The position numbers and the translations under genes are program-made. The notes under the pieces were generated by a model. It was not told the origin of the DNA. It did not search any database and saw nothing but the letters and a program-made list of their open reading frames with translations. From assembly GCA_032173965.1 (NCBI GenBank), contig JAVUNC010000019.1:12635234-12699233 (forward strand): a stretch of 64,000 nucleotides of DNA, in the 5' to 3' direction. Source of the stretch: Sitta carolinensis. Taxonomy: Eukaryota; Chordata; Aves; Passeriformes; Sittidae. Below are positions 43,601-58,100 of this stretch, in pieces. Position 1 is the first letter of the stretch, and every line of letters starts with the position of its first letter.

Positions 43601-46600
43601 TTGGACACAAATGACTGCATTCCACAAAATCAGATTGTAACCTGATGGACTGCCCCAGCCAATTGTGTTTGCCCATATGAATTTAAGATGTGCTTGTTCT
43701 TACAACATTTTCCCCACTCTCTGTTTACAGATGTAGGTACAGCTACCATCTTCATCTGCAGCTGTTAAAGCACATCAGTAGATGTTTTTGAGTTGAAACA
43801 TTTTGTTGCTTATAGTAACTTTGAGGATAACCTGGTCTTTTGGGTTTGGGAAGTAATGTGATCCTTGGTTAAAAAAAAAAAAAAAAAAAGAGTTTAACAA
43901 ACCAGCAGAACATTTAGATTAATATTTTCCAACAGCTCCTCTGATTCCACAGCTTAGCCAAAATGAAACAGGGAGAAGCGAAGCAGCACAGCTACTGAAA
44001 ATACATGTTGGCTTCTTCATATAGTTTAACAACATTTAAAATGAAAATACTTATATCCAAAATCTGTTTAAATTTCACATTTATGCCACCTAACTTGGTC
44101 TTCCTGTGTTGTCAGTGATGAGAGGAAAAGCAGCACTGCCTAATAGGTTTGAATATTGCATGGACTGGATTGTCTAGGGGTGCCTGATGTTTAATGTCAG
44201 CCTGAGGAGTGCAGGAGAACAGGAAGAATGAGCTGCCTGAGATTAGTGTCAGAGTCTTGGTGAAACTCTCCTGAGTTCTGTTACTCTAATGTTTGTTATA
44301 CATACAACCCTTTGTAATAGAAGATGTCCAGCGAATTCAGTGTTTGAAAACACAGTAATATATGGTGGTATTGATTAATTCCAAATGTTGGGTAGTGAGA
44401 AATAAGGCTTAAATATGTTTGCCTTACTGGAACTGGAGAACATTGTTTTCCTCAACTCATTCATGTCCAAGAAAAAGTGCTCTGAAACTCCTGCTTTGGG
44501 TAATGGACCTTCTGGCTGTAACAGCATTAAGTTTAAAATCGAAAACATTGATTTCTTGGAGGCTTTATGAAGTAAACATTTTCTTGCTGTATTTTGTTTG
44601 CTGGTAACTATTTCCAAAAATAAAAGTAAGCTTATTAAACCAATTTAAGAACATATTGACTTTAGCCTGGACAGACACTCTCTCTCTCTCTCTAGAGTGG
44701 ATTTGGGTTGTAGAAATGCTGTTCTAACAGGCTTTCCTAATTTACAACCACTAGTCTAGAAATAGGTTCTCAGGTGCAGAAAGACTGGGAATCTGGTTTC
44801 CATTGTTCATAAGCCAAAGAAAAGGCAAAGGGATAATGGAAGAGGACAGCTTTTCCTACTGGAAGCCAACCCTGTGCTGTAATAAGTCTAAATCTGGTCT
44901 TTGCTAATGCTGGTATTTTTGGCATCTGCTTGAGGAATTCCCTTGCAGTAAGAGTTAAACGCTCTTGGAAAGATCAGATGCTAGCAGCTAATGACTTGAA
45001 TCCATCTCCTTGCCATTGCAAGGCCTTTACTGTAGGGTATTTCAGTAACGTTGTAATTTCTGTCATGGAGGTCTTGATTGTGCCATTTCTGATTATTGTG
45101 TTTCCTGTATGCTTTAAGGAGATGGTTTGCTTAACTCAGCTTTTCTTCACAATGATCCACAGCTGAGAGCTTATTCATTGCTTTGCTTCCTCTCATGTTA
45201 AAGGAAACATTCTGCTCTACAAGAGGTTTCTTTTCAATTTACATGCCTCAAGTATTTCTTTAGAGATACTCTGTGACCTCCTGATTTTTTAGGTCTTATG
45301 TAAGAGCCGAACACTCTGTTTCAAGTTTTGCCTTAGAAGATACACAGAGAAGGAACTATTTATACCTGCTTTTGTGTAGTGTAATTGCATTGTTCTCTTT
45401 GCTGCCTAGTCTTTGTTAGGCTGTTGCTATTACTCTACAAAAAGGTAGTGAAAAGGATTTGATCCGTGTGTGAGGAAAGCACATATTGTTCCCTGTTTAC
45501 TGCAAACAAATTATAAGATACCTGGGTTTGTTGTAAATGTTTTGAAAACCTAGTTAGTGATCATAACAGAAGGATATGCATTTTCTCTTTCCAGTTCTTT
45601 GCCTATCAAAATTTTTCTAGCACTACTGATTTCTGTTTTCTCTCTTCTTTTAATGTTTCAAATTAACTTGAATTACATTCTTAAATGTTTGTGGCTTGAG
45701 AAAAAAGGTTTGAACCTTGAATCCTAATAAATTAATTGGCAAATTTTTTTTTAGAGTACAATGTCAATATGTACTTGTGAGTGTATTGGTGAATTGCATT
45801 TACAGTATGACTTAAACAGTGGTTTTCTCTTTGTGGTACTGGAACTCGTTTGAGAAATTCCTTGGTAATGAATGTTAGAATGTTAATATAAAGAAACATA
45901 TGGATGCAAGAAATAGCATTTCCAGTTTAAAAAACCCACAACAGACAGATAGGTATAAAAGACAGAAATGCAGAAAGTGGTATCTGAGAGCAAATACAAT
46001 TCCTTTTTTCCTAGAAAACAGTACAACCACGTACCATGAGCAATGGATGGAAATCTGTCTTCAGTCTGATCTTAAACTGTTGAGATCTGCAGAAGTTATT
46101 GGCATTTGTCAGCATAAATCTGTGTTTGTGACTAAAGCAATCCACTAAACATGAACTCTTCAACTGTGTCAGATTCTTCACCTCAAGGTGTAAGGTCTGA
46201 TGCTGGAAACCTGGGTTGTTGCTTAACATGCCTAACAAATCACAGAAGTTAGGCATGTTATGCTCTGTTACACAAGTAAAAACTGTTATAATTTCCTTCA
46301 AATCACAGTCCTTATTATTTAGTGTACTGAAAAATTGGTGGGTTTTTTTAAGAAATATATGTTTAAAGAATCTGTAAGTGAACAGGGCATGTTAGCTTTA
46401 TACTTGACTTTTAAATTTGGTAGCCAGTTCCCTCAAAAATAAGATGATAAATAATCTGTATTATTGGTCATAGAACTTGTTCAAATTCTGCTTCAGGTTA
46501 AATCAAATTGTAAACATCACTTGAAATACCAGGTTTACAAAATAAAAGTGTCTTGACAAAGGATATGTCTGAGTTGGCTAAAAGGACTACAAAAGATGAA

Positions 46601-49570
46601 GCCATGGTTCCAGCTCTATTTGAGATACCAGACAAAGCAGGGATTAACTAAATGAAATAAGGAACAAAGTAGTTGTTCTGTCAGACCTGTGGGTTTTCAC
46701 CACGAGTTTCAATGGGCAATAACGGATTTGGTTTCTTGTTGGCAGATAGAACACTTTTGGAAGTCATGAAAGACGACCATAATGAAATTCTTTCTGAAGA
46801 AAACTACATAAAGACTATAAAATTCCCATGCTGTTTTATATTGTGAGGAGTATTGGGATTATGTCCAGTTTAAAAATTTATCACTAATTAGTCAAGAGGA
46901 GGGGGAATACTAGTACAACTTTTTTCCTTTTCTTACAGTTTGAGTCCTGTAAACAACAATTAAATTGTGTCAATGTGACTTTACACTCATTTATAATGTA
47001 GATTCATACATTTTGGAGCTCTTCGTGTTTGGCTTTGAAAATGCAGCAGTAACATAACTAGAAATACGTGATGCTTAAAAAATAATTCTACAGAAGTCCA
47101 TACAATTAGTTATGCTGTGGGTTCTTGTGGGTTAAACTGATTAAACACGTAGTGGACTATCAAACCTGTGATCAAATTTTTAAACGTACTGTTAATGTTC
47201 CTTGCAGATCCTGTTTTGGCAGCTGTTATTGAAATGTAGCTGGAGCATTGTGCTGCTGGACTGCTGCTGTGTAAATGATCCCTGTGATGTTTTAAAAGCA
47301 CTTTGAAATGAAAAATTGAAGGAAGTTTCTTCTGCTCTATGTCAGAAGTTGCAGGAGAGAATTTTTAAATGGTCAGACATCTTTCTGCATGTTCTGTTGG
47401 GCTTTGGCAGTTTGCTTCAGGTCCCATGCAGTTACCTTTGTCCTGTGCTTATCCTTATTATTCTTGTTCCCGTGTCCCCTTTTTTATGTTAAACTGGGAA
47501 GAAAGGGAGTCTTGTGGCTAAATTCCCTGGGATTGTGGTGCTTGCTCCTCTCACATTCAGTTTGTTTTCTGAAACAGGCTATTTGGGTAATTTTAGATCA
47601 TCCTTGCCTCCAAGGATGTTCTCAACTCTGTTATGTTTTTTTTTTGGCTGAGGTTAAAATGCTCATACAGTAAGTGGCCAACAAAAAAATGGGTAGTGTT
47701 GTTTTGATGAATAGTATATGGATCTGTGGCTAGTGTAGGCTAAGAATTAATTTTTCTTGGTATGTCTTGCCAAAATGAGATCCCCTAATGTAAGGTGGTA
47801 TAGTTACTAATACAGACCTGTATGATATTTCAAATAACTCAGGTGAAAACCAACCTGTACAAGCCTATAAATCTGAAAATACTTAACACACGTGGTTTTT
47901 GATGAACCACAGACATATTTTCCTTTTAATGGGCAGGTTCAGAAGTTTAGAGCGAGTGAAGCTCTTCTCTCAAATACCTTGTTAAGCAGCTGGTGCTGAG
48001 TAAGCCTATGTGGGAGCTTGTTGACAACTTAGGCTTTATTCTAAACAAAATTCCTTTGCAGTTCTCTTCAGTGTGCATGTTATGTTAGAAATTACTTCAA
48101 GGTTTCATCTGATAAGAATGATGTACTTTTGTAACTGAAAACCACCCTTTTAAAAAGAAATCGTAGGTATGTTAGTCACCTCAAGGATGCCAGAGTTTCC
48201 TGGCAAATATCCAGAGCTGTTTGGCCGAAGTGCTTGGTATCTCGTGCTGGAGACAAACTGCAGAGCTTCATTTGTTGTGTGTTACCCTGTGTGTGCTGCT
48301 CTTAAGGTGTTTCTACAAAGGTGTTTCCTAAAGGCACTGGACTTAAGCATCATATTTTATCTGTGTTGCATGACTAATATTGTAAACTCTGCACTTATTT
48401 TGGTGGTTAGAGGTTCAAATATTTGCTAATATGTATAGGTGGTTTCCATTTTTTTTCTGTAGGTGAGGCTTAGTGTTGTTATAGTTCATTCATGTCAAGT
48501 GTCATTTGAAATGGATAGAGCTTGGTGTGAGCTCTTCTTTGATGGGTTTTAAGGTATGAACTAGTTCAGTGATGTGTTCAACTGTGAATCTATACATACT
48601 AGAAGTTATTGTTTCAGTAACTGCACACAATATTGAAAAAGTCAAGATTTTTCTTTAAGAAAGAAAATTTTCCATCCATTGTTCCTGTAATGGTTTGCAG
48701 TGTTAAGACGGGGAGTCCTTTATCTGTTTCTATCTAGGCCGTGGGAATATTTTCTTCTTTTTTCTTTTTCCCCTGTGGTTTAGTGATTTGTGTTTAAATA
48801 TTTTATGAATAATTGTGCTCGGCTCTCCTTTTGAGAAGAAGTTTTGATGAAGTGTCTTTGGCTCTAGGCTTTACTGGTGGCATTGTGATGGCATTTCTCA
48901 GCTGGTTCCTAAGACAGGTGCAGGCTGGTGGCATTAGCTGTGGAGGCAGTGTGTTGGTTTGTGGGTAGGAAATGCAGAGAACAGGGCAACCAAACAGAAA
49001 GCCATGGACTGGTAGAAAGAGACTTTAACGGTAGGGCAGCATATCATATCAGCTAGTGGTTCTAACAACACTTCCTTCCTCCACTGCTTCATGATTTCAG
49101 AGCTTATGGAAACACTTTTTGAAGTCTTTGATGCTGGTGAAGGTCCCTTATGTGTATGGCTGTTGTGGCATAATTCCTGTCACACACCTGAGCGCATAAA
49201 GGAGTGTGGCAAAACATGGACCAGGGTCACTGGCAGTTTTGTGAACTGGTGATGTGAGGTAGAGAACTGATGAGTTAAAACTGTATTTAGTTGTGCCAGT
49301 GTGTTGCACAACAGCTCAAGATGATTATTTCAGCATTGTCTGCTTACAATTTGATCATGTAGTAGTTTAGAAGAGACTTGAACTGTCACAATAGATTCTT
49401 TGTGACTTGTAAAACAAATGGGTTTGGGGAATGTTTGTTTCTGATATCTAATACAGTTACTGACCTATATGCACACGTAAAAATTGAGGTGTTCAGTAAA
49501 AGTGAAATATATAAGAACGAAAAAAAAAGCTAGCCAAGTTCTAATATAGCTCTTTTTTTCTCTCGTGCAG
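40612..49570 (+). other. AFTPH: AFTPH intron 1
   Basis: The intron is about 9.0 kb, with GTAAGA..CGTGCAG ends. It contains a poly(A) run near 43,870, a short (CT)n at 44,678-44,693, three tandem copies of an ATTTAAGAAAA-like unit at about 43,500-43,540, and a perfect 13-bp hairpin at 46,224-46,260. I see no coding exon inside. Confidence 0.65.
46224..46260. repeat. Perfect 13-bp hairpin in AFTPH intron 1
   Basis: TAACATGCCTAAC at 46224-46236 is exactly complementary to 46248-46260 across an 11-base loop. It is too short for a typical microRNA precursor and may be chance. Confidence 0.7.
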
Positions 49571-52500
49571 AAATACATTAATGCTGAAGCAGAACCAAAC
49601 AATGGAACCAGACATTATTCGAATGTACTCCTCATCCCCTCCACCACTTGACAATGGAGCTGATGATGATGATGAAGATGAGTTTGGAGGATTTTCTGGT
49701 GTGAGCACTGCTGGCGTAGCTTTTGCTGATTTTGATACGCCGGACTACAGTCATCCAAAGGAAGAGTTTATACCCACAAATCATTTCATCCCACTCCATG
49801 ATTATTCTGACAATGTAGCTAGCATTGCAACTTTCACATCTGTTAAAAATGGTAAAGATAAAGACTGCATTGCAGAGCTTCCTACTCATACTAAGGAGCT
49901 TTCTGATATGTCAGCTACTAGTACTATCAAAGAGAAATCTAAGTTTAGAACTTCAAGTACTGCTTTAGAAGATGTAAACAGAAGGGGGGAACAAAGAGAC
50001 AACACTGGAAAATCAGAGGGTTTTTCTTCTCGAGTGACTAGAACTGGTGTAACAGTTGAGAGCCAGGATGAGCAAATAGATGCTTGTAATGGTGAGAAAC
50101 TTCCATGTCTAGAGATTCTAACAAATGGATTTGCAGCATCAGACCCTGTAAATCCTCAGGGAACAGAAGATCTAGACAGTATTGGTGACTCAAAGGGACT
50201 GAAAACTGTTAGCACCCGTAGTACTGAGCAAAATTTGAGCTCAATGCCTAGCTCAGGTGAAGATGTTGCAGATTTTGCTACCTTCTCAAACAAAACCCCA
50301 ATCTATTTAGAAGGATCAGGTCCTACAATATGTAGTGTTCTTAATGAAAGAGACTCAGTGAGCATTCAGGAGAACAACAGAATAAACAGAGTAACTCATA
50401 GTGAAGAAGAGGTTTGCATTTCAGAAATTAGTTGGGAACAGGGTTCCTCAGCACTGGAATTTGCGATTTCTAGTACGTCTCAAACAACTGGAAGTTCAGT
50501 ATGCACTACAGAGAATGGAGAGCACAGTGAGAGGAGAAGACAACATCACATAGAGAATGGCAAAGATTTTAGTAGGCCTGAGGATTCTTCAAAAGCAGCA
50601 GACATCAAGTTTGATAAGATCCAAAGCCTAAGCTGTGATCCTGCAGGAGAAGAACTGGGTGGTTCTGAAGATCTCAAGAATGGTGGAAGTAGCACTGAAG
50701 TTTTAGGTTGCATTGACAAACATGATGATGTGTTTGGTGATTTTGGTTCAGTCAGCAGTGTGTCTCCCACATTCAGGAGTGCTCAAGACTCAATAAAAGC
50801 TCTAGATTCAGAAAGAACTTCAGAACAGCCCGCACATATTAGCGAACCTAAGGAGGAATTTGGTGAATTCAGGGACACGAGTACTGTTTCTCAGCAGCCT
50901 GTAAGTTTGGACCAAGCTGAACTAAATCAGGTTGCTGACACTTTAGAATGTGATACTACCAGTAAAACTTCTGGACAAGACTTCCGGCATACTACTGAGG
51001 TAGAAAACAGTGATGATACTGAATTTGGAGACTTTGATTCGGTGCCAAAACCTCAAGATGAGAGCGTTGCTTTCCAGGACTCGGACGACTTTGCGGACTT
51101 CAGTTCAGCAGGTTGTAACCAGGCTACAGACTGGAATGCTTTTGAAGATGAACAAAAAGACAGCTGTTCTTGGGCTGCCTTTGGAGATGAGCAGGCTGGC
51201 GAGTCTCATCACAGAAAAGAGACGTGGCAGTCACATAGGACAGATGCATCTGGCGGGAGTGATGGCCCAGTGTTACACAAGACTGACAGTGTTGCTTTAG
51301 TGTCTTTCCAAGGGACTATCAGTAAGCAATCCCAAGAGCTGTCACCTTCAGTTCAGGTAAGGGTTTGCTTGGTTTTCCTGTCTTGTTCTACTCCTGTTAT
51401 GCGTACAGTTCTTCCTGGTTCCTGCTTCTGCGTACAACAAATATTTGAATAGTCCTTGTTTGCCTTTTAGGAGAGATTTAATGTGCTATGTGAGACGGGC
51501 TGATGTGAAACATTATGCTGTGTCTGGATCTTGGGGATCTCTGCAGCACTGTTACTTCCCACAGACAAACGAGCAGGATGTGCTGGAACTTGTAGGAATT
51601 TGTTTTGATAATTACATCTGATCCTTTACATAAATTGATCAAAGGAATAAGCCAACATGAACATTTCAGAGCCTGTGATAGTTTTTCCCTTTGCTCCATT
51701 GTTCACTGCCTTTTGGGGAGGCACTCTGTTGCCTTTTTGACCGGAAGTGATTACTGGTTCCCAAAATTTTCCATCACCATTCTCTATCAATGTTTTCAAA
51801 ATCTGATTAAAAATGATGATCTGATTTGTAAATAGCTGCAGTAATTCACTTAGAGCAGACAGCATGATAAAACACAAGCTGTAGAATTCTGTCTTGGGTA
51901 TTCAGACTCCTGGGAAGTTAACTCTTTAAAAGTTCTTTAAAAATAAGTATTAGGTATTAATTGTAGGAAGCTGCACGTGGTAGCAACATCACAAACAGAG
52001 GACTGGTGATTTGTTAAAGCTGCTGCTATTTCTAATTAGAAGTTTCCAGGAAGGGGAAGTAAATAGGTTTATTTCTTACCATCTCTCCTTTGTCTTCTGC
52101 TTTCCTTGCTAAGTATTCATTAATTCCTAATTAATTACTTCCTAAGCCTTTTTAACAGTCATTTTGAGATCTGTGGCTGTTCACACAAAGACTTTTTTTT
52201 GTTAAGCATTTAATAATACTTTTACAAAATTCAGAATAACAATTTCAGTTTAGAATTTTCTTCAAAGCTTCTTTTTATTCACATCATTCCGAATGAGTAG
52301 TTTAGAATACGCTCTGTCTTTTTGAAGCATGCAGCAACACCAGCAGTAAAGGATGTTAGTGGTAATATGTGTCTGAAAGTTTTGGATCTTCTCTGGCAAT
52401 AAAAGGAAATGAGGTAAGTCCTTTCTTTCAGGACCTTGCTTGGTGACAGCCCTGCCTCTTCCCATTTCCTACCAGTGACAGGTGAAATGGCTTTTCAGAG

Positions 52501-55072
52501 GGTTGTGCCAGCTGGAACTCTGCCAGCATCAGCAAATGGAATGGAGCTTTTGGGACTTAGCACTGATTTCTTGTCACGTTAAAAGCTGTGAGCCTCAGGT
52601 CCTTACTCTTCCTGCTTGCTGTTCTGTGCAGTGACTAACACTCCAAACCTCAAAGAGATTTCACAAGCCAAAAAAAAAAAAAAAAAGGCTTCTGAGTAAA
52701 CCTGCAGGCAGATTTTTGTGTCTGTGCAAGACCTTGCTTATCACCTGAATGTGCTGGTCCATTTCTTAAGTTGAAAGCACAAATCTATTGTTACCTATTC
52801 ACCCATAAAATCGGAGAGTACTAAGGTCTTTAGTGCAATTAATCTCAATTGTTTCTCTTGCTACTTGAAAGACTGTCCAGAATCTGAGAAAGAAATGAGG
52901 TGGGGAGATGATTCTAGTAAATCATCCTTTTTTTCTAGTAATTAATCAATATTAAGGGATAGTCTGAAGGTTTCAAACATTTATTTTCACTTAAAGTTTT
53001 CTGTTATTTTATGGTAGGTTTTCTATAGAAAACACTTCTGAATGTAGCTGTATATAAAAACAGAACCCTCAGATGCTCTGTAATTAAGCTTTCCCATCCC
53101 AAGTCTGCCTTAACAAAAGATAAAAGTCAAGTTAAATTGGAAGTTCCTTACTTAGAGTCTGCCATGAAGCTATATGGTTGTTTGATTAGATTGTAAAGCA
53201 AATTTTAAGACTTCAAGTTTTTTCATTCCTTCTCTTTATGCTACAGTCAGTCGTGGCTGTTTGGATCTAAAGTGATGTTCTCCCTCCTCTGCCAGTGAGG
53301 AAGTACAGCTGAGAAAATGTTTTACACAAATAAACTGGAGAGGAAGTTGAGCTGGACATTTTCTCTATTGCAATAGTTTCCTTAGCCTTGCAATGTGAAT
53401 TGCTACATTTTTTTTCAGTTAACTCTTACAAACAGTAGATACTTTGTAAGTGCTTTAAGTTTTGGAGGCATCTATTAAAGCTTTCTTATATTAAAGATAC
53501 TTGTTTTAAGATTAAATAGTAATTCTGTTTATAATCCAAGCCAAGGTTTGCTAAATAGCTGTTAGAGATTAACTAATGAGACAACATGAGCCAGCAGACA
53601 GACCAAGTACTCTGAGTGCAGAATCATAGTAAAATTAAATTCAGATTTTTATCAACTTCCTTGCTGTCATTGAAGAGGGTGTCACTGAGGTCAAAACACA
53701 AATATGACATTTTAAAGTAGTTGCAAATCTTCAGTTTGCCATGTATTAAACTTAATTCTGCAGCTGTTTGATGCAAAAGCAGAAATACTGTCAGGCAAGA
53801 TAAATCTGGTGAGAGGGAAAAGAACAAAGTTTTTTATTACCCAGCCTAAAAAAGGATATGGAGGAGGGGGTCACTTGCATTAATGTATAGCTGGAAGATA
53901 TAAAAAGCACTTGCTGTAGCAACCCAAAGGGAGCAAGCTGCGTACGAGGGAAAAAGACTACATGTGTTAGACACTTGAGATAGATGGGAAAATTGAGATC
54001 TCAGCTTAGGCTAAAGGTGAGCTGGGATCATTTACAAGATACTGAATACACTTGATCAGTGATGGTGAGGTTTGGAGAGCCATTGTAATGTGGTAGTGAA
54101 AGAATCCTGAATGGTTTATAAACAGAATGATCCTAATGGAATTCTTTGCAAAAGCAGAAAATTTGAAAAGCATACTTAGCCAGCAGCACTGCTGTTTAAA
54201 CATGGAAATAATGTATACAGCAATTTTCATCCATCAGAATGCAGCTGAAAGCAAAGTTATTTATCAGTAGCTCAAGTTTCCATTGAAAAGGTCTCTGTAT
54301 TTTCCTTTCAATTTCTTAGTTTGTATACTCTGAATGTGGAGATGGCAGCTTTCTGCTAGATAATGTGCTTTCTGAATGCAATCTTGATTGTATGATGTAT
54401 GTACGATGGGCAAACTGTTTAAAGACTGGATTTGGTATGATCTTTATTTTAAAAAAAGGCCTTGCTTCAAATCAAGTGTTTAATCCAGTTTTTAGTAGGA
54501 AATAAACAATATAAAGGATGAAAGTAAGGGGAGGGGAGTTCACAAAAATTACCTCGTACAGTGACTTGAAGTGGCAAAAAGATCATGGCCTTTCCTTCCT
54601 TGCCTTTGGTCTCGGGCTCTGTGAATTCTGCATGCAATTTGCAATTCTTAGTGTAGGATTTGTAGCATGCTGACCTCTTGTATTCAGCAGTTCTGTGTAT
54701 GGAGGAGAGGAGAAAGGGCATGGTGTACACACAGACTACCATCTTAATTCTTAGAACCCATATTAATACTACATATTAATCCATTTTGTTTCTGTTTTCA
54801 GCTGAAAGGAGATAATGCTTGGTTTCAGTATGTCTGCACTGTCCATCAGAGATGTGCCTTTGTGTTCATTAACACATTTAGGATGTAGCTGTGGGTGAAC
54901 TGGTTCATCCAACAAGTCTTGAGCAAACCTGTGCATGCATTAGTCCCTTTTATGTGAGCACATTGCACACTACCAAGTTATGTTTTTGATGAATATAAGG
55001 CTTGTAGGGCAGCTTTTTCCATGAGATAGTGCTGAACATTAGTCAACTGAGGGGGTTACTCTGCTGCATTAA

Positions 55073-55129
<57 letters not shown>

Positions 55130-58100
55130 ATTCAGCAGTGAGGCACAAGAGCAGTAATAATCCATGGTAATCGTGTGGGTGGGGAATATGGCTGTGCCTG
55201 CCTGTGTGCAAGGAGGATGGGCATCTCCAGAGGAATAAGAGCTAAAGAAGGGCTTGGTTGGAAGGCCAAATCTTACCTGATTTAGCTGGGAGTGAACAGA
55301 TCCTGGAAAGGGAGGAAGGAAAAGGTGAACAGGCCTCCAAGTGGGTTTTAAGGTTCTCCACTTATTAGAGAGCCTGTGCTCACAGGCTCTGCCTCTTCAG
55401 ATTAATCAGTGTGGGCGAGGCACAGTTAGTTACTAAGCCATGAATAGGCACCAAGACAAAGAAAACCCTGGATCACTGTCATTTGGAATGTACTCTGTCT
55501 TGGGTGATGATCATCCTTTTGGAAAAAAGTAATTATGACCATAAAGACTTCAGCCCCTCAGTTCAGTAAGGTAAATTAAAATAGTATTGGCTACTTATGT
55601 AAATATACATTTCTGGAATGGTTTGGGGGGTTTAAGTCCCTAGCACAGTTCTGAAGTATTTGCAGCTGAATAACAATAAAAATCAGACTATTAAAAATAG
55701 TCCATAATTGCTGTTTTTCAGAACAAACTGGCCGAGGGGAATCTTACAAAAGAAAATAGTTTGAGAGTGAGTTTTTTTAGCATTACTATTTACATATCCC
55801 AGGACAAAATTATTTCTCATTTTGTACACATAAGTGTCATCTGCTGTACTTCCTCTCAGAGTCTGACTGAGAAGTTAATACAACGCCAGTAGATAATAAC
55901 AGCGTGACAAACTGAAATGGTCAATGAGTTCTATGTAGTCACAATAAACAACTGTTAAACTGTGCTTTGTCCACACAGAAGATGCAATATTTGATGCATT
56001 CTTCAGCTGAGGGAGAATAAATGGTGAAGCTTCCAGCAGGAAGGACATAGACAACTTCACATTTCTAGCCTGAACTTCCGTGCAGTTTCTAACTCTCTCA
56101 GATCAAGCAGTAGAAAAAGCAGAGAAGTCTTAACTTTTTTTTCTTAAGCCACTACATTTTCAGATTTGCTTTGCAGCTGAGCTCAAAACTTGTATAGTTA
56201 CTCTTTAAAAATGGGCTTGGGATATTTCAGCTTAACTTTGCCTTCTTTAATTCTTTAAATTATTGTTAAAAAAAGTCTGATTCCTTATTTTATGTTGAAA
56301 AAGGGTTTTTTAGCTCTTGTGGCATTCTCTTCCTGGCTTGCAAATCTCAGTTTAGGATGAGCGTTTTCATTATAAATTTCCCATGTAAATAAAAATGCAT
56401 ATTTCAATTCAAATTTTTACATCTACGAAATATATGGCACTACCTTATATTTACCTGCTTTTAAAGTGGGGATGGAGACAAGCCATCACATTTGAAACAC
56501 AGGAAGTTGAACTAGTGTTCTTCGTAAACTTTGCTTGTCGTCTTTACTCAGGAGTTTTTCTGCTTGCAGCTGTTCTCCCATTGCTTCTGAGGTGTTTCCT
56601 GTGCTTCAGACAAAGAAATAAATTGTTGCTATGTGAAAAGGAATAGATTCACAGTTTAAACAGTCCATAAACTGTTACAAAGAAAAAGCTGTCCCATTTA
56701 ATTGAGAGCATAGGGGTTGGTTGGTCTGCTTGCTTGTGTGCTTTTTAGTTAACCATTTAGCTTTGTTTAATGCTTGAGTCCAGAAAATTTTGAGACCCAT
56801 GGAAGTTGATTGGTGTGTTCCCCGTGGTGAGTTGCATACTGAAATTGCTTCTTCATGTTAGCTCTATGGTCATGAAATTTAGCTTTTAAAAAATCCCCAA
56901 TCCCACCCCCCCAAAAAATACTCCAAGAACACAGATAAAACTGACCAAACAAAAACCCCCAAATACACCCATCCTGTGGACATACATGGTGAAATAGAAG
57001 AGTAAATGGTGACTTAGCTCTTCACAGGCAAATGTGTTGCTGGAAAATGTGGTTTGATTGTTAAAAAAAAACAGCAAAGGGAGTTCCTCATTTAAACTCT
57101 TCTTTATTTTATTAAAATAGTAATAAAAAACTGTGCTAGGCACTCTGCAGAGCAGTGAGTTCATGATTTAAGTTAAATAAAACCTCAGTGTTTAATTATT
57201 TTCTTTTCTTGGCCCCTGAGCTTTGTTCTGTCATTTTTTGAGAGCTTTCATTCGGCTTCTGAGTTCCAACTAGAAGCCATTCATGCCCATATGGACTTTA
57301 TGCCTTTACTATTTTGTATGTTTAGCATCTTGGATCTTTCATAGGCTCGTTTCCATTTCCTTTAATATCTTTTTTCTTTTATTATATTTCACATAAGCTT
57401 GAGTATCTAAACATGCTCAACAATTTAACTATTACACTGTATTTATTCTTAGGTTGTCCAGTTTTGTGTTTGGTAGATGCAAACAGCCCAGGGTTTGTGT
57501 TGCTTCCTCTGTGGCTCTTTTCTTGGCAATAGCATGAAGAGGGTTAAAGGCATGCTCTGTTTCGGACTCTCCCTTCTTAAAGCACCTCTGGAGGCTGACA
57601 GAGCGGAGATGCTGTGGGATGTACGAGATTTCCTAAGGGAAAATAAGGGCTTGTGTTAAAAAATGGGGCTGTGCCCTCCAGTGGGAAGAGGAGAGGATGG
57701 AAGGACAAAGTTCAACTCTGCTCTTTTTAGGGGAGTTCACCTGTGTGTGTTCTTGTGTCTGCTCCACAGCTCGTATGTGATCAGAACCGTGGAGAGAAGC
57801 AAGACTGGCTTTTTCCCATCTTGCACACAGAGTTCCCCAAAACTTCACACACAGAAGCATTACAGCAGTTATGTGGTGAAAAGTGGCATTTGTGTCCACT
57901 GTTTCTGCAGTGGGGCTCAAGTGTGTTGTTTTTATGGCAAATTTTATTATCTCCTCTTTTCATAGCTCTGAAGAAAGGCAGTGACCTGTCACTGGTGGGT
58001 TCATGTGGGGGCAGCTGGAGAGGATTTGTTGTGCTGGGTGGTCAGTGAAGAATTGCTGTGTTAAGGGAGTTCATGGATTCTATGGCCTTGTGGTGGAGAA

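Noticed and set aside
49581..49601. Upstream in-frame ATG as the main aftiphilin start
   Set aside because: Its context is weak (T at -3, C at +4), while the ATG at 49602 is strong and matches the known N-terminus MEPDII. It is kept only as a possible minor start.
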